Source of the DNA: Bacterioplanes sanyensis
Lineage (GTDB): Bacteria; Pseudomonadota; Gammaproteobacteria; Pseudomonadales; Oceanobacteraceae
DNA: 64,000 bases
Direction: 5' to 3'
NCBI RefSeq assembly: GCF_014652515.1
Contig: NZ_BMYY01000010.1
Coordinates: 1 to 64,000 of the forward strand
Numbering within the stretch: position 1 is the stretch's first letter; the number at the start of each line of letters is the position of its first letter. The notes under the pieces were generated by a model. It saw only the letters and a list, made by a program, of their open reading frames with translations, made no database searches and was not told the origin of the DNA. Positions 25,878 to 35,361 of this stretch are shown here, piece after piece. Position numbers and translations under genes: made by a program.

Positions 25878-27731
25878 ATGAAGAACATGAGCATTCGTCG
25901 ACAGCTAATGCTGGCCGTCGGTGGCACCATTCTGTTGCTACTAGCGCTCAGCAGCTTGTTTAGTTATCAGCAAGCGCGCAACAGCCTGTCGGAGGAGATC
26001 AGCGAACGGATTCGTATCACAGGTGAAAAGACCGGCAGCTTTGTTAGCCACTGGATTAAAAGCAAAGGCCAGGTGGTGTCGGCTGCAGTCGCCTCCTTAA
26101 ACAGCAACCTAAGCCCTACCGATATTGTCGCCCAAGGTCAACGCGCCGGCGACTTTATGTATTTGTATCTCGGGACTCAAGATGGTGGCATGGTGATGCG
26201 CCCCGATGACGAACTGCCAGCCGACTATGACCCCAGAGTGCGGCCTTGGTACAAGCTGGCTCGCCAGCAAGGCCGACAGGTCATTACCGCGCCATATGTA
26301 GATGCCAGCACTGGCGAAATTGTTATTACCTTTGCTCAACCCACTAATAATGGGGTGTTGGCAGGGGACGTCGCGTTAACGGCAGTAGTCAATCAAGTGT
26401 TAGACATTGACCTTGGCGAGCATGGCTATGCCGCTTTGCTTAATGCCGAACAAAAGTTCATGGTCCATCCGGATGAAGACCTGCTGGGCAAACCGGTCAG
26501 CAGCATGATGGGGTCAGGTACTCGCTTGCAGGCAGGTAGCATTGTGACCGCTGAGTTTGGTGATCACACCAGTCTCTTGGGTTTGTACCCCATTGATGGC
26601 ACCGATTGGCAACTGCTGTTGGTCGCGCCCGAAAAAGAAGCCTATGCCAGCTTATCTGCATTGCGCTGGTCCAGTTGGGTGACGGGCATTCTCACCATCA
26701 TCATTGTCACTGTCATTACCGGCGTCATTATCTCGCGCTTGCTGCGGCCCTTGGCCAATTTAAGTGTGGCCATGTCTGACATTGCCCAAGGTGAAGCGGA
26801 TTTAACTAAACGCTTAGTCGTTGAGCGTAACGACGAAATTGGTGCTCTAAGCCATTCCTTCAATGTGTTTGTCAGTTCGATACATGATCTGGTATCGCAA
26901 AGTATGGAGTCATCGCGAGAGCTAGATAGCCTGTCCAGTTCGGCACGCAACAATGCCGAGGAAAACAATCAGGCGGTACAAGTACAGCAAACAGAGATCA
27001 GCCAGGTTGCGGTGGCCGTCAACGAGTTGTCGTCAACGTCGTCTGAGGTCGCTTCCAACGCCTCGGATACCGCCGGAGCGGCGCAAAATGCCACGGAAGA
27101 GGGCCAGTCCGGCATGGACAATGCCGAAGAGAACAAGCGCCGCATGACACGCCTAACCAGCCAGATCGACGATGCCACTGGCGTTATCAACCAGCTGGAT
27201 GAGCAAGCCCAGCAAATCACTGGTATTTTGGCCACCATTCAGGGCATTGCCGAGCAGACCAACTTGTTGGCGTTAAATGCTGCTATCGAAGCCGCCCGCG
27301 CGGGTGAGCAAGGTCGCGGTTTCGCCGTGGTTGCCGATGAAGTGCGCACGCTGTCGCAGCGCACCCACGAAGCCACCGGTGAAATCCAGGAAATGATCGA
27401 CAACCTCAAGCAACACAGTCAAAGCGCGGTCAACATCATGGAGACCAGCAAAGCATTAACCGGAGAAACGGCCGAAAGTGCTGCTCAAGTAACGCAAAGC
27501 CTGTCGGTCATTGCCGAGGCTCTGAGCGATATATCCGAACGTTCACAAAACATCGCCAATGCCTCTCGCGAGCAGCATGCCGCGACTGAGGAGATCAGCC
27601 GCATCGCCACCGCCATCCAGACTGCCTCCGATGATCTGGCCGGCAACGTGGCAGAGGCCATGAACCAGTCCGGCCAGCTGCATAGCCTCAGCACCAATAT
27701 TGCTGGCAATCTGTCGCGCTTCAGAGTCTAA
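25878..27731 (+). CDS. Methyl-accepting chemotaxis protein with Cache-type sensor
   Basis: 617-residue chemoreceptor. TM1 is at about residues 9-31, followed by a periplasmic dCache-like domain (about 35-260; [14 protein letters not shown] and [20 protein letters not shown] are typical), TM2 (about 264-288) and a HAMP domain. The cytoplasmic signalling domain has its hairpin tip at [25 protein letters not shown]. Ligands for this class are often amino acids or other small metabolites, but none is assignable here. GAGGA precedes ATG 25878. No CheW/CheA gene is adjacent. Its stop overlaps the convergent response-regulator gene. Confidence 0.92.
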   Translation: MKNMSIRRQLMLAVGGTILLLLALSSLFSYQQARNSLSEEISERIRITGEKTGSFVSHWIKSKGQVVSAAVASLNSNLSPTDIVAQGQRAGDFMYLYLGTQDGGMVMRPDDELPADYDPRVRPWYKLARQQGRQVITAPYVDASTGEIVITFAQPTNNGVLAGDVALTAVVNQVLDIDLGEHGYAALLNAEQKFMVHPDEDLLGKPVSSMMGSGTRLQAGSIVTAEFGDHTSLLGLYPIDGTDWQLLLVAPEKEAYASLSALRWSSWVTGILTIIIVTVITGVIISRLLRPLANLSVAMSDIAQGEADLTKRLVVERNDEIGALSHSFNVFVSSIHDLVSQSMESSRELDSLSSSARNNAEENNQAVQVQQTEISQVAVAVNELSSTSSEVASNASDTAGAAQNATEEGQSGMDNAEENKRRMTRLTSQIDDATGVINQLDEQAQQITGILATIQGIAEQTNLLALNAAIEAARAGEQGRGFAVVADEVRTLSQRTHEATGEIQEMIDNLKQHSQSAVNIMETSKALTGETAESAAQVTQSLSVIAEALSDISERSQNIANASREQHAATEEISRIATAIQTASDDLAGNVAEAMNQSGQLHSLSTNIAGNLSRFRV

Positions 27732-28360
27732 ATTAACCCTTGATCTATCGCCCGTAAGACCGCTTGAGTGCGGTCACGGGCTTCCAGTTTTTCTAATATT
27801 GCCGACACCTGATTACGCACGGTGCCTGGTGCACGATGTAAAGCTCTGGCTATTTCCTGATTGCTGTGACCTGCGGCCACCAAGCGCAAAACCCGCACCT
27901 CGGCTGTAGTTAGCTTAACGGCCGGTGACAGCGTGTTTCGTTGCGACTGCTGGTAGCGCTGAATCCGCTGCGTTAATGCCGGCTGCAGCCATTCGCCCCC
28001 AGCATGCAGGGTGTCTATCGCCGCTAACAGCTCATCCAAGCCGACGTCTTTGCGCAAATACCCTTTCGCCCCAAGTTCAATGCACTGGCGCACCAGCTCA
28101 TGGTCATCAAAGGTGGTAAGAACCAACACCGGCAAGTGATGCCGTTGTTGTTGCAGTGCGGCCAGCACTTCGATGCCGCCCATGACGGGCATGCGTATAT
28201 CCAGTAGCACCAAATCCGGTTGGTGACGTTGAATCATATCCAGACCAATGCGGCCATCTTCCGCAGTCGCGACCACCTGATAGCCAGGTCGCAGCTGCAG
28301 CAGGGTACTGATGCCTTCGCGCACCAGCTGTTGATCTTCCACCAAGACAATCTTGATCAC
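27728..28360 (-). CDS. NarL/LuxR-family response regulator
   Basis: 210 residues. The receiver domain (1-120) has acidic residues VEDQQ, phospho-acceptor Asp in LLDIRMP near 54, and a Lys in YLRKDVG. The C-terminal LuxR-type HTH is at about 150-208 ([25 protein letters not shown]). It overlaps its cognate kinase gene by 4 bp (ATGA). The perfect inverted repeat at 29562-29593 is a candidate target. Confidence 0.93.
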   Translation of the reverse strand: MIKIVLVEDQQLVREGISTLLQLRPGYQVVATAEDGRIGLDMIQRHQPDLVLLDIRMPVMGGIEVLAALQQQRHHLPVLVLTTFDDHELVRQCIELGAKGYLRKDVGLDELLAAIDTLHAGGEWLQPALTQRIQRYQQSQRNTLSPAVKLTTAEVRVLRLVAAGHSNQEIARALHRAPGTVRNQVSAILEKLEARDRTQAVLRAIDQGLI

Positions 28361-29514
28361 ACCACCAGTCCATTATCTAACGGTAATTCGATACACAACT
28401 GCAGCCCACTGTCTGTGAGGCTCATCGTCAAACTGCCCTGTAACGCCTCGACCCGCTCTTGCATGCCCTTCAGCCCATTGCCCGGGCGCGGCAATTGTTT
28501 GCAGCCGCCGTTGTCGATCAGAGTCATTTGCACTCGGTTTTCCACCAGCTTGATGTTGATCACTGCTCGACTGGCATGACTGTGGCGCACCATGTTGGTC
28601 ATCGCCTCCTGCACGCAGCGCAACAAAGTTTCTGCCAAGCGCACGTCATCAGGGCGTAGCTTGGGGTCGATTTGCAGCCACACTTGTGGCCTTGGCCAAC
28701 TTCGAACCAAGGTCTGCAAGGCGGTGCGAATATCCAAGCCACGATGTTCACGAAAGGTGGAAACCGTGTCGCGCAACTCACTCAGCAGCAAATGAGCAAT
28801 CACGCCGGCACGCTGTAACGCACCATCATGTTGAGCACCTTCGGTATGGCGGGCAATTTCCAGTTGCAAACTTAACGCCGCGAGGTGGTGCCCCGACAAA
28901 TCATGCAACTCGCGAGCAATGCGCAGGCGTTCGTCGCGCTTGCTGGTCGACGCCAGTAGCTCTTGTGTCGCGGTTAACTCGGCCACCAGGCGCGACGCTT
29001 GCGCCCTCGCCTGCTTTTCCGACTCCAGCGTCACACTCAGATACAGCACGAACAGGTTGAACAGCGTATACAAACCGACATTGATCATCGCGTAGGGATC
29101 GCCAAACCCGAGCCAGTGATACCCACCAATCAGCAGCGGAATCACAATCGCCGCCAAGGCGCTGGTGCGCAATGAGAGGTAGCGCGGCATTTGTCCAACG
29201 ACCAACAACCATAAGATGGCGCACACGCCGGGAGCAAACATCAACATCAACAAGATGGCTGACACGGCTGCCAGAACTAAACTGGCGGGCATATCGGCAC
29301 GCCGTTTGATGTGCGGCAAGCGCAAATGCAAGTTGGCTAGCCAGTTGAGAGTAAACAACGCCACGGTCACCCATGGCAACGTTGGTTGTATCAGGGCTGG
29401 GCTACTGGCACTGGTAAACCACAAATACAACAACAAGCCGGCAATGCAGCCGATCGTCAGTGCAGCAAGTACAAAATCCATCCACTTAAACAGGGCGTCA
29501 TGCTCCTGATTCAT
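28357..29514 (-). CDS. Membrane sensor histidine kinase (HisKA_3, DesK/NarX type)
   Basis: 385 residues from ATG 29514. Five or six transmembrane helices (about residues 10-160) are followed by a coiled linker, a HisKA_3 H-box ARELHDLSGHHLAALSLQ near residue 201, and an HATPase domain with N-box VQEAMTNMVRHSHAS and G-box DNGGC...GNGLKGMQERVEAL. No large extracytoplasmic domain is present, so the membrane segment probably senses. The frame stays open to ATG 29622, which has AAGGG upstream, but that extension would cover a perfect palindrome and leave only 35 bp before the divergent gene. I therefore prefer 29514, although its ribosome binding site is weak. Confidence 0.87.
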   Translation of the reverse strand: MNQEHDALFKWMDFVLAALTIGCIAGLLLYLWFTSASSPALIQPTLPWVTVALFTLNWLANLHLRLPHIKRRADMPASLVLAAVSAILLMLMFAPGVCAILWLLVVGQMPRYLSLRTSALAAIVIPLLIGGYHWLGFGDPYAMINVGLYTLFNLFVLYLSVTLESEKQARAQASRLVAELTATQELLASTSKRDERLRIARELHDLSGHHLAALSLQLEIARHTEGAQHDGALQRAGVIAHLLLSELRDTVSTFREHRGLDIRTALQTLVRSWPRPQVWLQIDPKLRPDDVRLAETLLRCVQEAMTNMVRHSHASRAVINIKLVENRVQMTLIDNGGCKQLPRPGNGLKGMQERVEALQGSLTMSLTDSGLQLCIELPLDNGLVV

Positions 29515-29561
29515 ACGTTTCTGCAGCTCACTATGCCGGCCAAACCAAAGCAGCAGAATAG

Positions 29562-29593
29562 GGCAAATGTCATGCGCTGTCGTGACATTTGCC
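29562..29593. promoter_or_regulatory. Perfect 11-bp inverted repeat, probable response-regulator operator
   Basis: GGCAAATGTCA (29562-29572) and its exact complement TGACATTTGCC (29583-29593) flank a 10-bp spacer, with arm centres 21 bp or two helical turns apart. The site lies between the kinase gene and the divergent MipA-like gene. It fits a dimeric LuxR-type regulator binding one DNA face. Binding by the adjacent regulator is inferred. Confidence 0.65.
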
Positions 29594-29657
29594 ACATGAG
29601 AGTGCCGTTGCTCGCGCGTCATCATGACCCTTCTTCTCGACTGAATCAGGATTGACC

Positions 29658-30428
29658 ATGAAGCACTGGCGACTATTACTACTGTGGTGGCTAAGCCTGG
29701 ATCTGCTGGCTGGGCCTGCGCATACTTCTACGCAGCAGTGGCAGTACGAACTGGGAGGCGCCAGCCTGGTGCGCAAAGCACCGTGGCATCAGCAAGAAAC
29801 ACATCAGCGCAATGTGCCCATGTTCAGTGCTCGCTACGGTGGCTGGGAGTTAGGGACCGGGGATGGTCTCATTACTTACCGCTGGCAAGGCAGCAACGGC
29901 AGCTTAAGTTCGGGCATCGGTTTGCGCGACGAAAGCGTGAACAGCGATATCTGGGGCGATGCCGATGACGAACGCTATGACGGTTTTGATGGCGGTGATT
30001 TAGAGGTCACCGCAAATCTCGGCGCGCAATGGCATTCACTCTCTTTAAACATCGCGCAAGACATATCCGGGCACTCGGATGGCACCACAGCAGAGTTGAT
30101 GTTGACTCGCACCCTGTATGCTTGGCCCGGGCGCTTTACGCCCAAATCGCAATGGTTTGCCGGTGCTCGTTGGCTGAGCCAAAGTTACAGCCAAAGTGTG
30201 TTTGGTATCGAGAAGCAGCATGCCAGCGCCGATTTACCTGTGTACGAAACCCAAGCCGCCAGCAACCCGTTAGTTGGCATGCAGTTGATGTGGCCGTTCA
30301 CTGAGTACTGGCAAATGCGCTTTAAGTATCGTGCCGAGTGGTTAGATCAAACACTGCAAGACAGCCCCTTGGTCGCCCGTAGCGTGCAGCATACGGCCTA
30401 CCTTACTTTTGTTTACCTCGGCTTTTAG
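29658..30428 (+). CDS. MipA/OmpV family outer membrane protein
   Basis: 256 residues with a signal peptide (about residues 1-24, LLLLWWLSLDLLAGPAHT) and alternating beta-strand pattern ending in a C-terminal Phe (FVYLGF), as expected for a BAM-assembled barrel. MipA/OmpV hallmarks include VPMFSARYGGWELGTGDGLITYRW-like strands near residue 50 and YETQAASNPLVGMQLMW. AGGA lies upstream of ATG 29658. Family members respond to antibiotics, osmotic or acid stress in some species. Divergence from the kinase and the shared palindrome suggest it is the system's output gene. It overlaps topB by 26 bp at the 3' end. Confidence 0.85.
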   Translation: MKHWRLLLLWWLSLDLLAGPAHTSTQQWQYELGGASLVRKAPWHQQETHQRNVPMFSARYGGWELGTGDGLITYRWQGSNGSLSSGIGLRDESVNSDIWGDADDERYDGFDGGDLEVTANLGAQWHSLSLNIAQDISGHSDGTTAELMLTRTLYAWPGRFTPKSQWFAGARWLSQSYSQSVFGIEKQHASADLPVYETQAASNPLVGMQLMWPFTEYWQMRFKYRAEWLDQTLQDSPLVARSVQHTAYLTFVYLGF

Positions 30429-32325
30429 TTCGCCGCGCACGGCGCTTGGCAGGCGCCGCAGGCAAATCACGAAAGACCTGAGTGTCGAGCTGGCTGGCAT
30501 CGTTCACCAAGCGCTGAAGTTGCAGCTCTAGTGGCTGCATAAATTGTTGGTAGCTCAGTTGACGCTGGCTGATGTCGTTAAGCTGCCGCTCCCATTGTGC
30601 GGTCATATCCGGCACAGTCGTGGCTTGTGGTAGTGCCTGTACCATGGCTTTGCCAAGCGCCGTCGCATGTATGCTTTTGCCCTGGCGTTGTAAAAAGCCA
30701 CGGTTGAACAACAGCTCGATGATGCCGGCCCGGGTGGCTTCCGTGCCCAAGCCGTCGGTTTCTCGCAGCACCTTGCGCAACTCAGGATCTTGCACAAAGC
30801 GGCCGATCCCCGTCATCGCGGCCAGCAAGCTGGCATCAGAAAAGGCCTTCGGTGGCTCGGTGTGCTTTTCGTCTATTTCAGGTTCACCGCTCCACACCGC
30901 TTGTCCTGGCTGAACATCTGGCAGCACAGCCTGCTGAGCCACAGTTGCCTCTTTCGCGCTCGGCAGCAGTTCTTTCCAGCCTAGCGCCAAGGTATAACGC
31001 TCGTTAGCTCGAAACAGTCCGCCCTGAATATCGACGTCGATGTGGCGCTGACAATAGCGATGTGGTGGATAAAACTGCATCAAGTACTGACGCGCTATCA
31101 GCAAATACACTCGCTGCTCAAGCTGATTTAAACGCCCACCCTGCATTCCTTTCGCCGTCGGTATAATGGCGTGATGAGCGCCCACTTTGGCATCGTTCCA
31201 GGCTTTTGAACGCCGCTGCCAATCAGCTCCAGCGCAGGCTTGCTTGAGCTCATCAGCAGTGAGGGCGATGGCATTGCCAATGGAGCTGCCCTGAGACCAA
31301 TGCTCTACCGGTAAATAGCGACAGTCCGACCGAGGGTAAGTAATGAGCTGGTGCTTTTCATATAAAGCCTGACACGTATCTAACACTTGCTTTGCCGATA
31401 AACCAAAGGCTTTGCCGGCATCGACTTGCAAGGCCGACAAGTTATAAGGCAAAGGCGGAGGCTGCTGCTTTTGTTGTTGCTGTGAGTCTTTAATCTGCGC
31501 CGGCTGCTGGCGTATACGGCTGGCAACATTGGCCACCAGCTTAGGGTTGAGGACGCGCCCGTCTTCATCCTGATGGTCCACACAGGCTTCGCTTGGCTGC
31601 CACACGGCGTAAAAGCTCAGTGGCTGCTGTGCGTCTAGGTGAATGGCCGCACGCAATTGATAAAACGGCCTGCTGGTAAACTGCTCAATGTCTTGATCAC
31701 GGCGCACCACCAGCCCCAGCACCGGTGTTTGCACCCGCCCAACCGACAGCACCTGGCGCATACCGGCTTGCTGACCACGAACCGTGCAGGCACGCGTGAG
31801 ATTAATGCCATACAGCCAATCGGCGCGACTGCGCGCCAAAGCCGAGACTGACAGCGGTAAGAACTCACGATTGCTGCGTAATTGCTGCAGTGCTTTTTTA
31901 ACCGCGGCGGGATTCAAGTCACTGACTAACAGGCGCTGCATAGCCTGCTGTTTAGATTTGCTCACCCGCAGATAATTAATCACTTCATCGACCAGTAGCT
32001 GGCCCTCACGATCAGGGTCGCCGGCATGAACCAACTGGTCGGCTTGTTTAACCAGCTTGCGCAACACACTAAGCTGCTTGCGAGTATTGGCTTTGGGTTG
32101 CAGCTGCCATTGCTGCGGCACGATGGGCAAAACATCCAAACGCCACTGCTTAAAGCTCGGGTTATAGGCTTCAGGCTCCGCCTGCTCGAGCAAATGGCCA
32201 ATGCACCAGCTCACCACGTCGCCATTGGCGGCTCTGATACAACCGTCTTCTTGCTTGTGCGGTTTGGGCAGCACCGCAGCAATGGCACGCCCCAAGCTGG
32301 GCTTTTCGGCGATAAACAAACGCAT
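30403..32325 (-). CDS. topB: DNA topoisomerase III
   Basis: Type IA topoisomerase that decatenates DNA. The N-terminal Toprim domain has FIAEKPSLGRAIA and the acidic metal site HAGDPDREGQLL near residue 104. The catalytic tyrosine is in LITYPRSDCRYLP near residue 327, close to Tyr328 of E. coli TopB. The 640-residue protein ends in a basic tail (KRRARRTKSRGKQK). It is convergent with the MipA-like gene. Confidence 0.95.
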   Translation of the reverse strand: MRLFIAEKPSLGRAIAAVLPKPHKQEDGCIRAANGDVVSWCIGHLLEQAEPEAYNPSFKQWRLDVLPIVPQQWQLQPKANTRKQLSVLRKLVKQADQLVHAGDPDREGQLLVDEVINYLRVSKSKQQAMQRLLVSDLNPAAVKKALQQLRSNREFLPLSVSALARSRADWLYGINLTRACTVRGQQAGMRQVLSVGRVQTPVLGLVVRRDQDIEQFTSRPFYQLRAAIHLDAQQPLSFYAVWQPSEACVDHQDEDGRVLNPKLVANVASRIRQQPAQIKDSQQQQKQQPPPLPYNLSALQVDAGKAFGLSAKQVLDTCQALYEKHQLITYPRSDCRYLPVEHWSQGSSIGNAIALTADELKQACAGADWQRRSKAWNDAKVGAHHAIIPTAKGMQGGRLNQLEQRVYLLIARQYLMQFYPPHRYCQRHIDVDIQGGLFRANERYTLALGWKELLPSAKEATVAQQAVLPDVQPGQAVWSGEPEIDEKHTEPPKAFSDASLLAAMTGIGRFVQDPELRKVLRETDGLGTEATRAGIIELLFNRGFLQRQGKSIHATALGKAMVQALPQATTVPDMTAQWERQLNDISQRQLSYQQFMQPLELQLQRLVNDASQLDTQVFRDLPAAPAKRRARRTKSRGKQK

Positions 32326-32589
32326 GGCAAATCACTTTACGTGTACATCCATACAGTATCGCCAATATCACAGCCGTGAGCCAGTATGAAAATAAACAGC
32401 GAAATATATAGACGCCAAGCTGCTGCAAGCGTATGGTGATTGCAGCTAGAGAAAAGACTCCAATTTATATCCTACACTTCGCTGTTTTATTCGTAATACA
32501 CCGTCCTGCAGTTTCTAAGTTCCGTCCTAAATTTCTAAGCGTTACGCCAGTTTTGGCACTTTTTATATTTTTGATACAGGATGACTGTT
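32326..32589. other. topB/csp intergenic region and csp 5' UTR
   Basis: 264 bp between divergent genes. The 110 nt before the cold-shock gene are AT-rich and contain an imperfect tandem duplication: CCGTCCT...TTTCTAAG at 32501-32519 and again at 32522-32539. Long structured 5' UTRs are typical of cold-shock genes and control mRNA stability. I cannot place a convincing sigma-70 promoter by eye. Confidence 0.45.
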
Positions 32590-32799
32590 ATGTCTAACAC
32601 AGTGAAAGGTAAAGTTAAGTGGTTCAATGAGACCAAAGGTTTTGGTTTTATCGAGCAAGAGTCTGGCCCTGATGTGTTCGCACACTTCAAAGCCATTGTC
32701 GGTTCAGGCTTCAAAACCCTGACTGAAGGCCAAGATGTTGAGTTCACCGTGACTCAAGGCGCCAAAGGCCCTCAGGCAGAGAACATCGTTCCTCTGTAA
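32590..32799 (+). CDS. Cold-shock domain protein (CspA family)
   Basis: 69-residue single OB-fold RNA chaperone. The RNA-binding motifs RNP1 (KGFGFIEQ) and RNP2 (DVFAHF) are intact, as is [17 protein letters not shown] at the N-terminus. I start at ATG 32590 (MSNTVKG), 8 nt after AGGA; the ATG at 32581 falls within that ribosome binding site. The gene stands alone and is followed by a terminator. Which Csp paralogue it is cannot be decided. Confidence 0.93.
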   Translation: MSNTVKGKVKWFNETKGFGFIEQESGPDVFAHFKAIVGSGFKTLTEGQDVEFTVTQGAKGPQAENIVPL

Positions 32800-32877
32800 G
32801 CAGCGATAGGCCTAATTAAAAGGCAGACTTAGGCTCCATGCGATTCGCGTAAACGGTTGGCCTCAGATTAGCCTGAC

Positions 32878-32913
32878 AAAAATCCAGTAGCGTTTGCGTC
32901 ACTGGATTTTTTT
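32878..32913 (+). terminator. Rho-independent terminator after the cold-shock gene
   Basis: AAAAATCCAGT (32878-32888) pairs with ACTGGATTTTT (32901-32911) across a 12-nt loop, followed by further T residues to 32913. It lies about 80 bp after the csp stop. Confidence 0.85.
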
Positions 32914-32973
32914 ATATCTACGCAATTGCCACCCCACGATCGGCTCAGCTCGGCTTCTCACGCTCTGGCATGT

Positions 32974-33096
32974 TCAACGACACATACGATCGCCGTAGTA
33001 ATCGTTATCGTAATTGCACTGGCTACGGCGCTGCGGCTGTAACGCATGGCCAGGTGGGTTCAGCAGCTGGTGAAAGATGACTTCAATAAGGTTCAT
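32974..33096 (-). CDS. Small hypothetical protein (40 aa)
   Basis: A 40-codon frame from ATG 33096 (MNLIEVIFHQLLNPPGHAL...) with a good GGAGA ribosome binding site 6 nt upstream. The product has an amphipathic N-terminus and a polar, Tyr/Asp-rich C-terminus ending DRMCR. It lies 85 bp downstream of the transglutaminase gene on the same strand. A possible promoter TTGGTT-15 bp-TACAAT precedes it. No homologue comes to mind; support is the ribosome binding site and the composition only. Confidence 0.45.
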   Translation of the reverse strand: MNLIEVIFHQLLNPPGHALQPQRRSQCNYDNDYYGDRMCR

Positions 33097-33180
33097 AACG
33101 GCTCTCCGTGTAATGGACTCATTCAGAGTACGCCGCCCACCTTTATTGTAGAAATCAATAAATTCAACCAAACTTATAGT

Positions 33181-35361
33181 TTATGACTTATCCCCAGGTC
33201 GCTGCAGCAACTCCTGCGCCGCCTCTTGTGCCCACTGCTGCAGTTGCGCCAGCGCCATAGGTTGATGGTGATAAAGCTGCTCACACACCCCCTGCGCCAA
33301 TTGCTGCAAAGCCTTAGAAGGCAGTTGCTGCGCCCAAGCTTCAATGCCTTGCTGCGGCTGACGCGTCACACCGTGATAGAGGCCGATGCGTTGCAAGTGA
33401 TAAACGTAAAACGGCCAGGCTTGCTCTGCTTGCTGCGGTTGATAGCGCTCAATGCACCAGCGGCTGTAATGAGCTTGCGCTAAAGGCCACCAGCGCGAGC
33501 GCTGCCAATAAGCGACGCAGGCCAACAGCGTCAGCAGCAGCCACAGCGGCCATAAACCTAAAATAAGCCACTTAACCGCCGCCAGCAGCATGATCAAGGC
33601 GCTGTAAATCAGCATCCACAGACCACTGAGCATGGCGGCCAACGACCAGTCGCCCTCAGCGACTTGGCTGCGCCGGGCAATGTCTTCTGCGTATTGCTGC
33701 AGTTGCTCACCGGCAAACGCGCTGGGCTGCGGACGCGGCAGTTGATAATACGCCGTTGGCTCAAAGGTGACCCATTGGCCGTCGATCCAGGCTTCGGTCC
33801 AGGCATGGCCGTCAATGGCACGAATCTCAAAGTAGCCGGTTAGCGGGTTTTGGCTGGTGGCGCTAAAGCCGGTCACCAAGCGTGCCGGAATGTTCAGGCT
33901 GCGCAGCATGATGGTCATGGCGCTGGCAAAATATTCGCAATGGCCGCGCTTGTCTTCGAACAAAAAGCGATTCAATGGCGTTTCGCCCTGGGACTGTAAA
34001 ATCGACTCAAAGCTGTAGTCGTATTCGCTGCGCAAATGCTGCTCCAGCAACACCGCGCGCTGATAGGGCGATTGCCCAGCTTGCGTGACCTCACGCGCCA
34101 GGCGGCGAATGCGCGGGTCAAAACCGTTCGGCAACTGCAAATCAAAATCATCAGGCCCAGCACTGTTGGATAGCGGCCGGCCATCGCGGCGCTCATCGCT
34201 GGAGCGCACGCTGTAGCGCGTGCCCGGCGTCAAGGTGGCGGGCAGCAGCGGATGACCATATTGATCCAAGGCCACCGAGCTGGCCGGCAGCCACAAAGTG
34301 ACGGGGTCAGGCGCCACGGGCAGCCAAGCAGGCATCGGCTGCTCGATTTCGATCACCTGCAGGAAGCTGCCTTCACCGGCGCGCAGCTGTACCTTGCCGC
34401 TGTTGTCGGTGCGCAGCTTGCGAGAAATATCCTCGCTGCTGGACGACCAGCGAATGCCGTCAAAGGTGTCAAAGCTGCGTACTTTCAAATACGCACCGCG
34501 GCTGGCTTTCATGCGCGCGACGATGGCATTGAGATCAACGGCGCCACTGCGTTCACCGTCGCGAATATCAAACTGCTCGTTAAAGCCATCGTAGCTATAA
34601 TCATCGCCAAAGTCCGACAGCTCACTGATCTGGTTTAGCTCCTGATAGCCTTCTTGGCTGCTGCGCTCCTGTGGCGATTTATACTGCTTGCCCTCATCAC
34701 TGGGCGGCGTGTCTCGAGCCTGAGATTGCCACTGCTCATCGTGGTAAAAGTCAGGACTGGAAGACTGCTGGCCACCCCAATTCAGTGGCGCCAGACGCGG
34801 CACCAATAAATAAAAGGCAAACGCCAGCAACATGACCAAGGCACTGACCTTAAGCCGTGGCCGTATGCCGGGGCCCACCACCTGCCGTTGGCTCTCACCA
34901 CGATCGAGCCAAGCTTCACTGAGCGAAAAGGCAGCCAAAATGCAGAACGCCAGCATCACCAGCAAATAGCCGCCGCTGGTGGCTTCCGCCGCACCGGTCA
35001 GCAACAGCACAAAGCTCACCAACTGCAGCAAATAAAACTGCCGGTAACGTTGGGTCATGGCACTCAAAGCCAGCTGAATCATGATCAGCAAAACGCTTAA
35101 TGCCTCCAGCAGCCCCAGCGTGAATAGCAAGGCCAGAAAAGCCATTAAACCGCCCGCTGCTAGGCCATCACTCAGCACCTTGTTGGCACGGATGTCGTCT
35201 CGTTGCTGCCAGGCTTGGCGTAACACCCAGCCGTTGGCCAACAGCGCCAACAGGCCCAAAGGCACGCCGATGGCAACGCCAAATAAGGTCGACAGCGCGC
35301 CGCCGGTCACCACCGCTAGCTGTAATGCCAACCAGAAAAATACCGCCTGCCGCGCAATCAT
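33181..35361 (-). CDS. TgpA-type membrane transglutaminase (DUF3488/transglutaminase-like)
   Basis: 726 residues. The N-terminal half has about six transmembrane helices (DUF3488, residues 1-190), then a periplasmic region with the transglutaminase core: catalytic Cys in GHCEYFASAM near 474, His in DGHAWTEAW near 520, and an acidic residue in VTFEPTAYY. One more helix (about 590-620) precedes a cytoplasmic DUF4129-like tail. P. aeruginosa TgpA has this architecture and, as I recall, is important for viability. It is the last member of the moxR–DUF58–tgpA unit, overlapping DUF58 by 4 bp. Confidence 0.9.
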   Translation of the reverse strand: MIARQAVFFWLALQLAVVTGGALSTLFGVAIGVPLGLLALLANGWVLRQAWQQRDDIRANKVLSDGLAAGGLMAFLALLFTLGLLEALSVLLIMIQLALSAMTQRYRQFYLLQLVSFVLLLTGAAEATSGGYLLVMLAFCILAAFSLSEAWLDRGESQRQVVGPGIRPRLKVSALVMLLAFAFYLLVPRLAPLNWGGQQSSSPDFYHDEQWQSQARDTPPSDEGKQYKSPQERSSQEGYQELNQISELSDFGDDYSYDGFNEQFDIRDGERSGAVDLNAIVARMKASRGAYLKVRSFDTFDGIRWSSSSEDISRKLRTDNSGKVQLRAGEGSFLQVIEIEQPMPAWLPVAPDPVTLWLPASSVALDQYGHPLLPATLTPGTRYSVRSSDERRDGRPLSNSAGPDDFDLQLPNGFDPRIRRLAREVTQAGQSPYQRAVLLEQHLRSEYDYSFESILQSQGETPLNRFLFEDKRGHCEYFASAMTIMLRSLNIPARLVTGFSATSQNPLTGYFEIRAIDGHAWTEAWIDGQWVTFEPTAYYQLPRPQPSAFAGEQLQQYAEDIARRSQVAEGDWSLAAMLSGLWMLIYSALIMLLAAVKWLILGLWPLWLLLTLLACVAYWQRSRWWPLAQAHYSRWCIERYQPQQAEQAWPFYVYHLQRIGLYHGVTRQPQQGIEAWAQQLPSKALQQLAQGVCEQLYHHQPMALAQLQQWAQEAAQELLQRPGDKS

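Noticed and set aside
29515-29625. N-terminal extension of the sensor kinase to ATG 29622
   Set aside because: It has a ribosome binding site, but the extra residues look non-coding, cover a perfect palindrome and leave almost no promoter space before the divergent gene. Not fully excluded.
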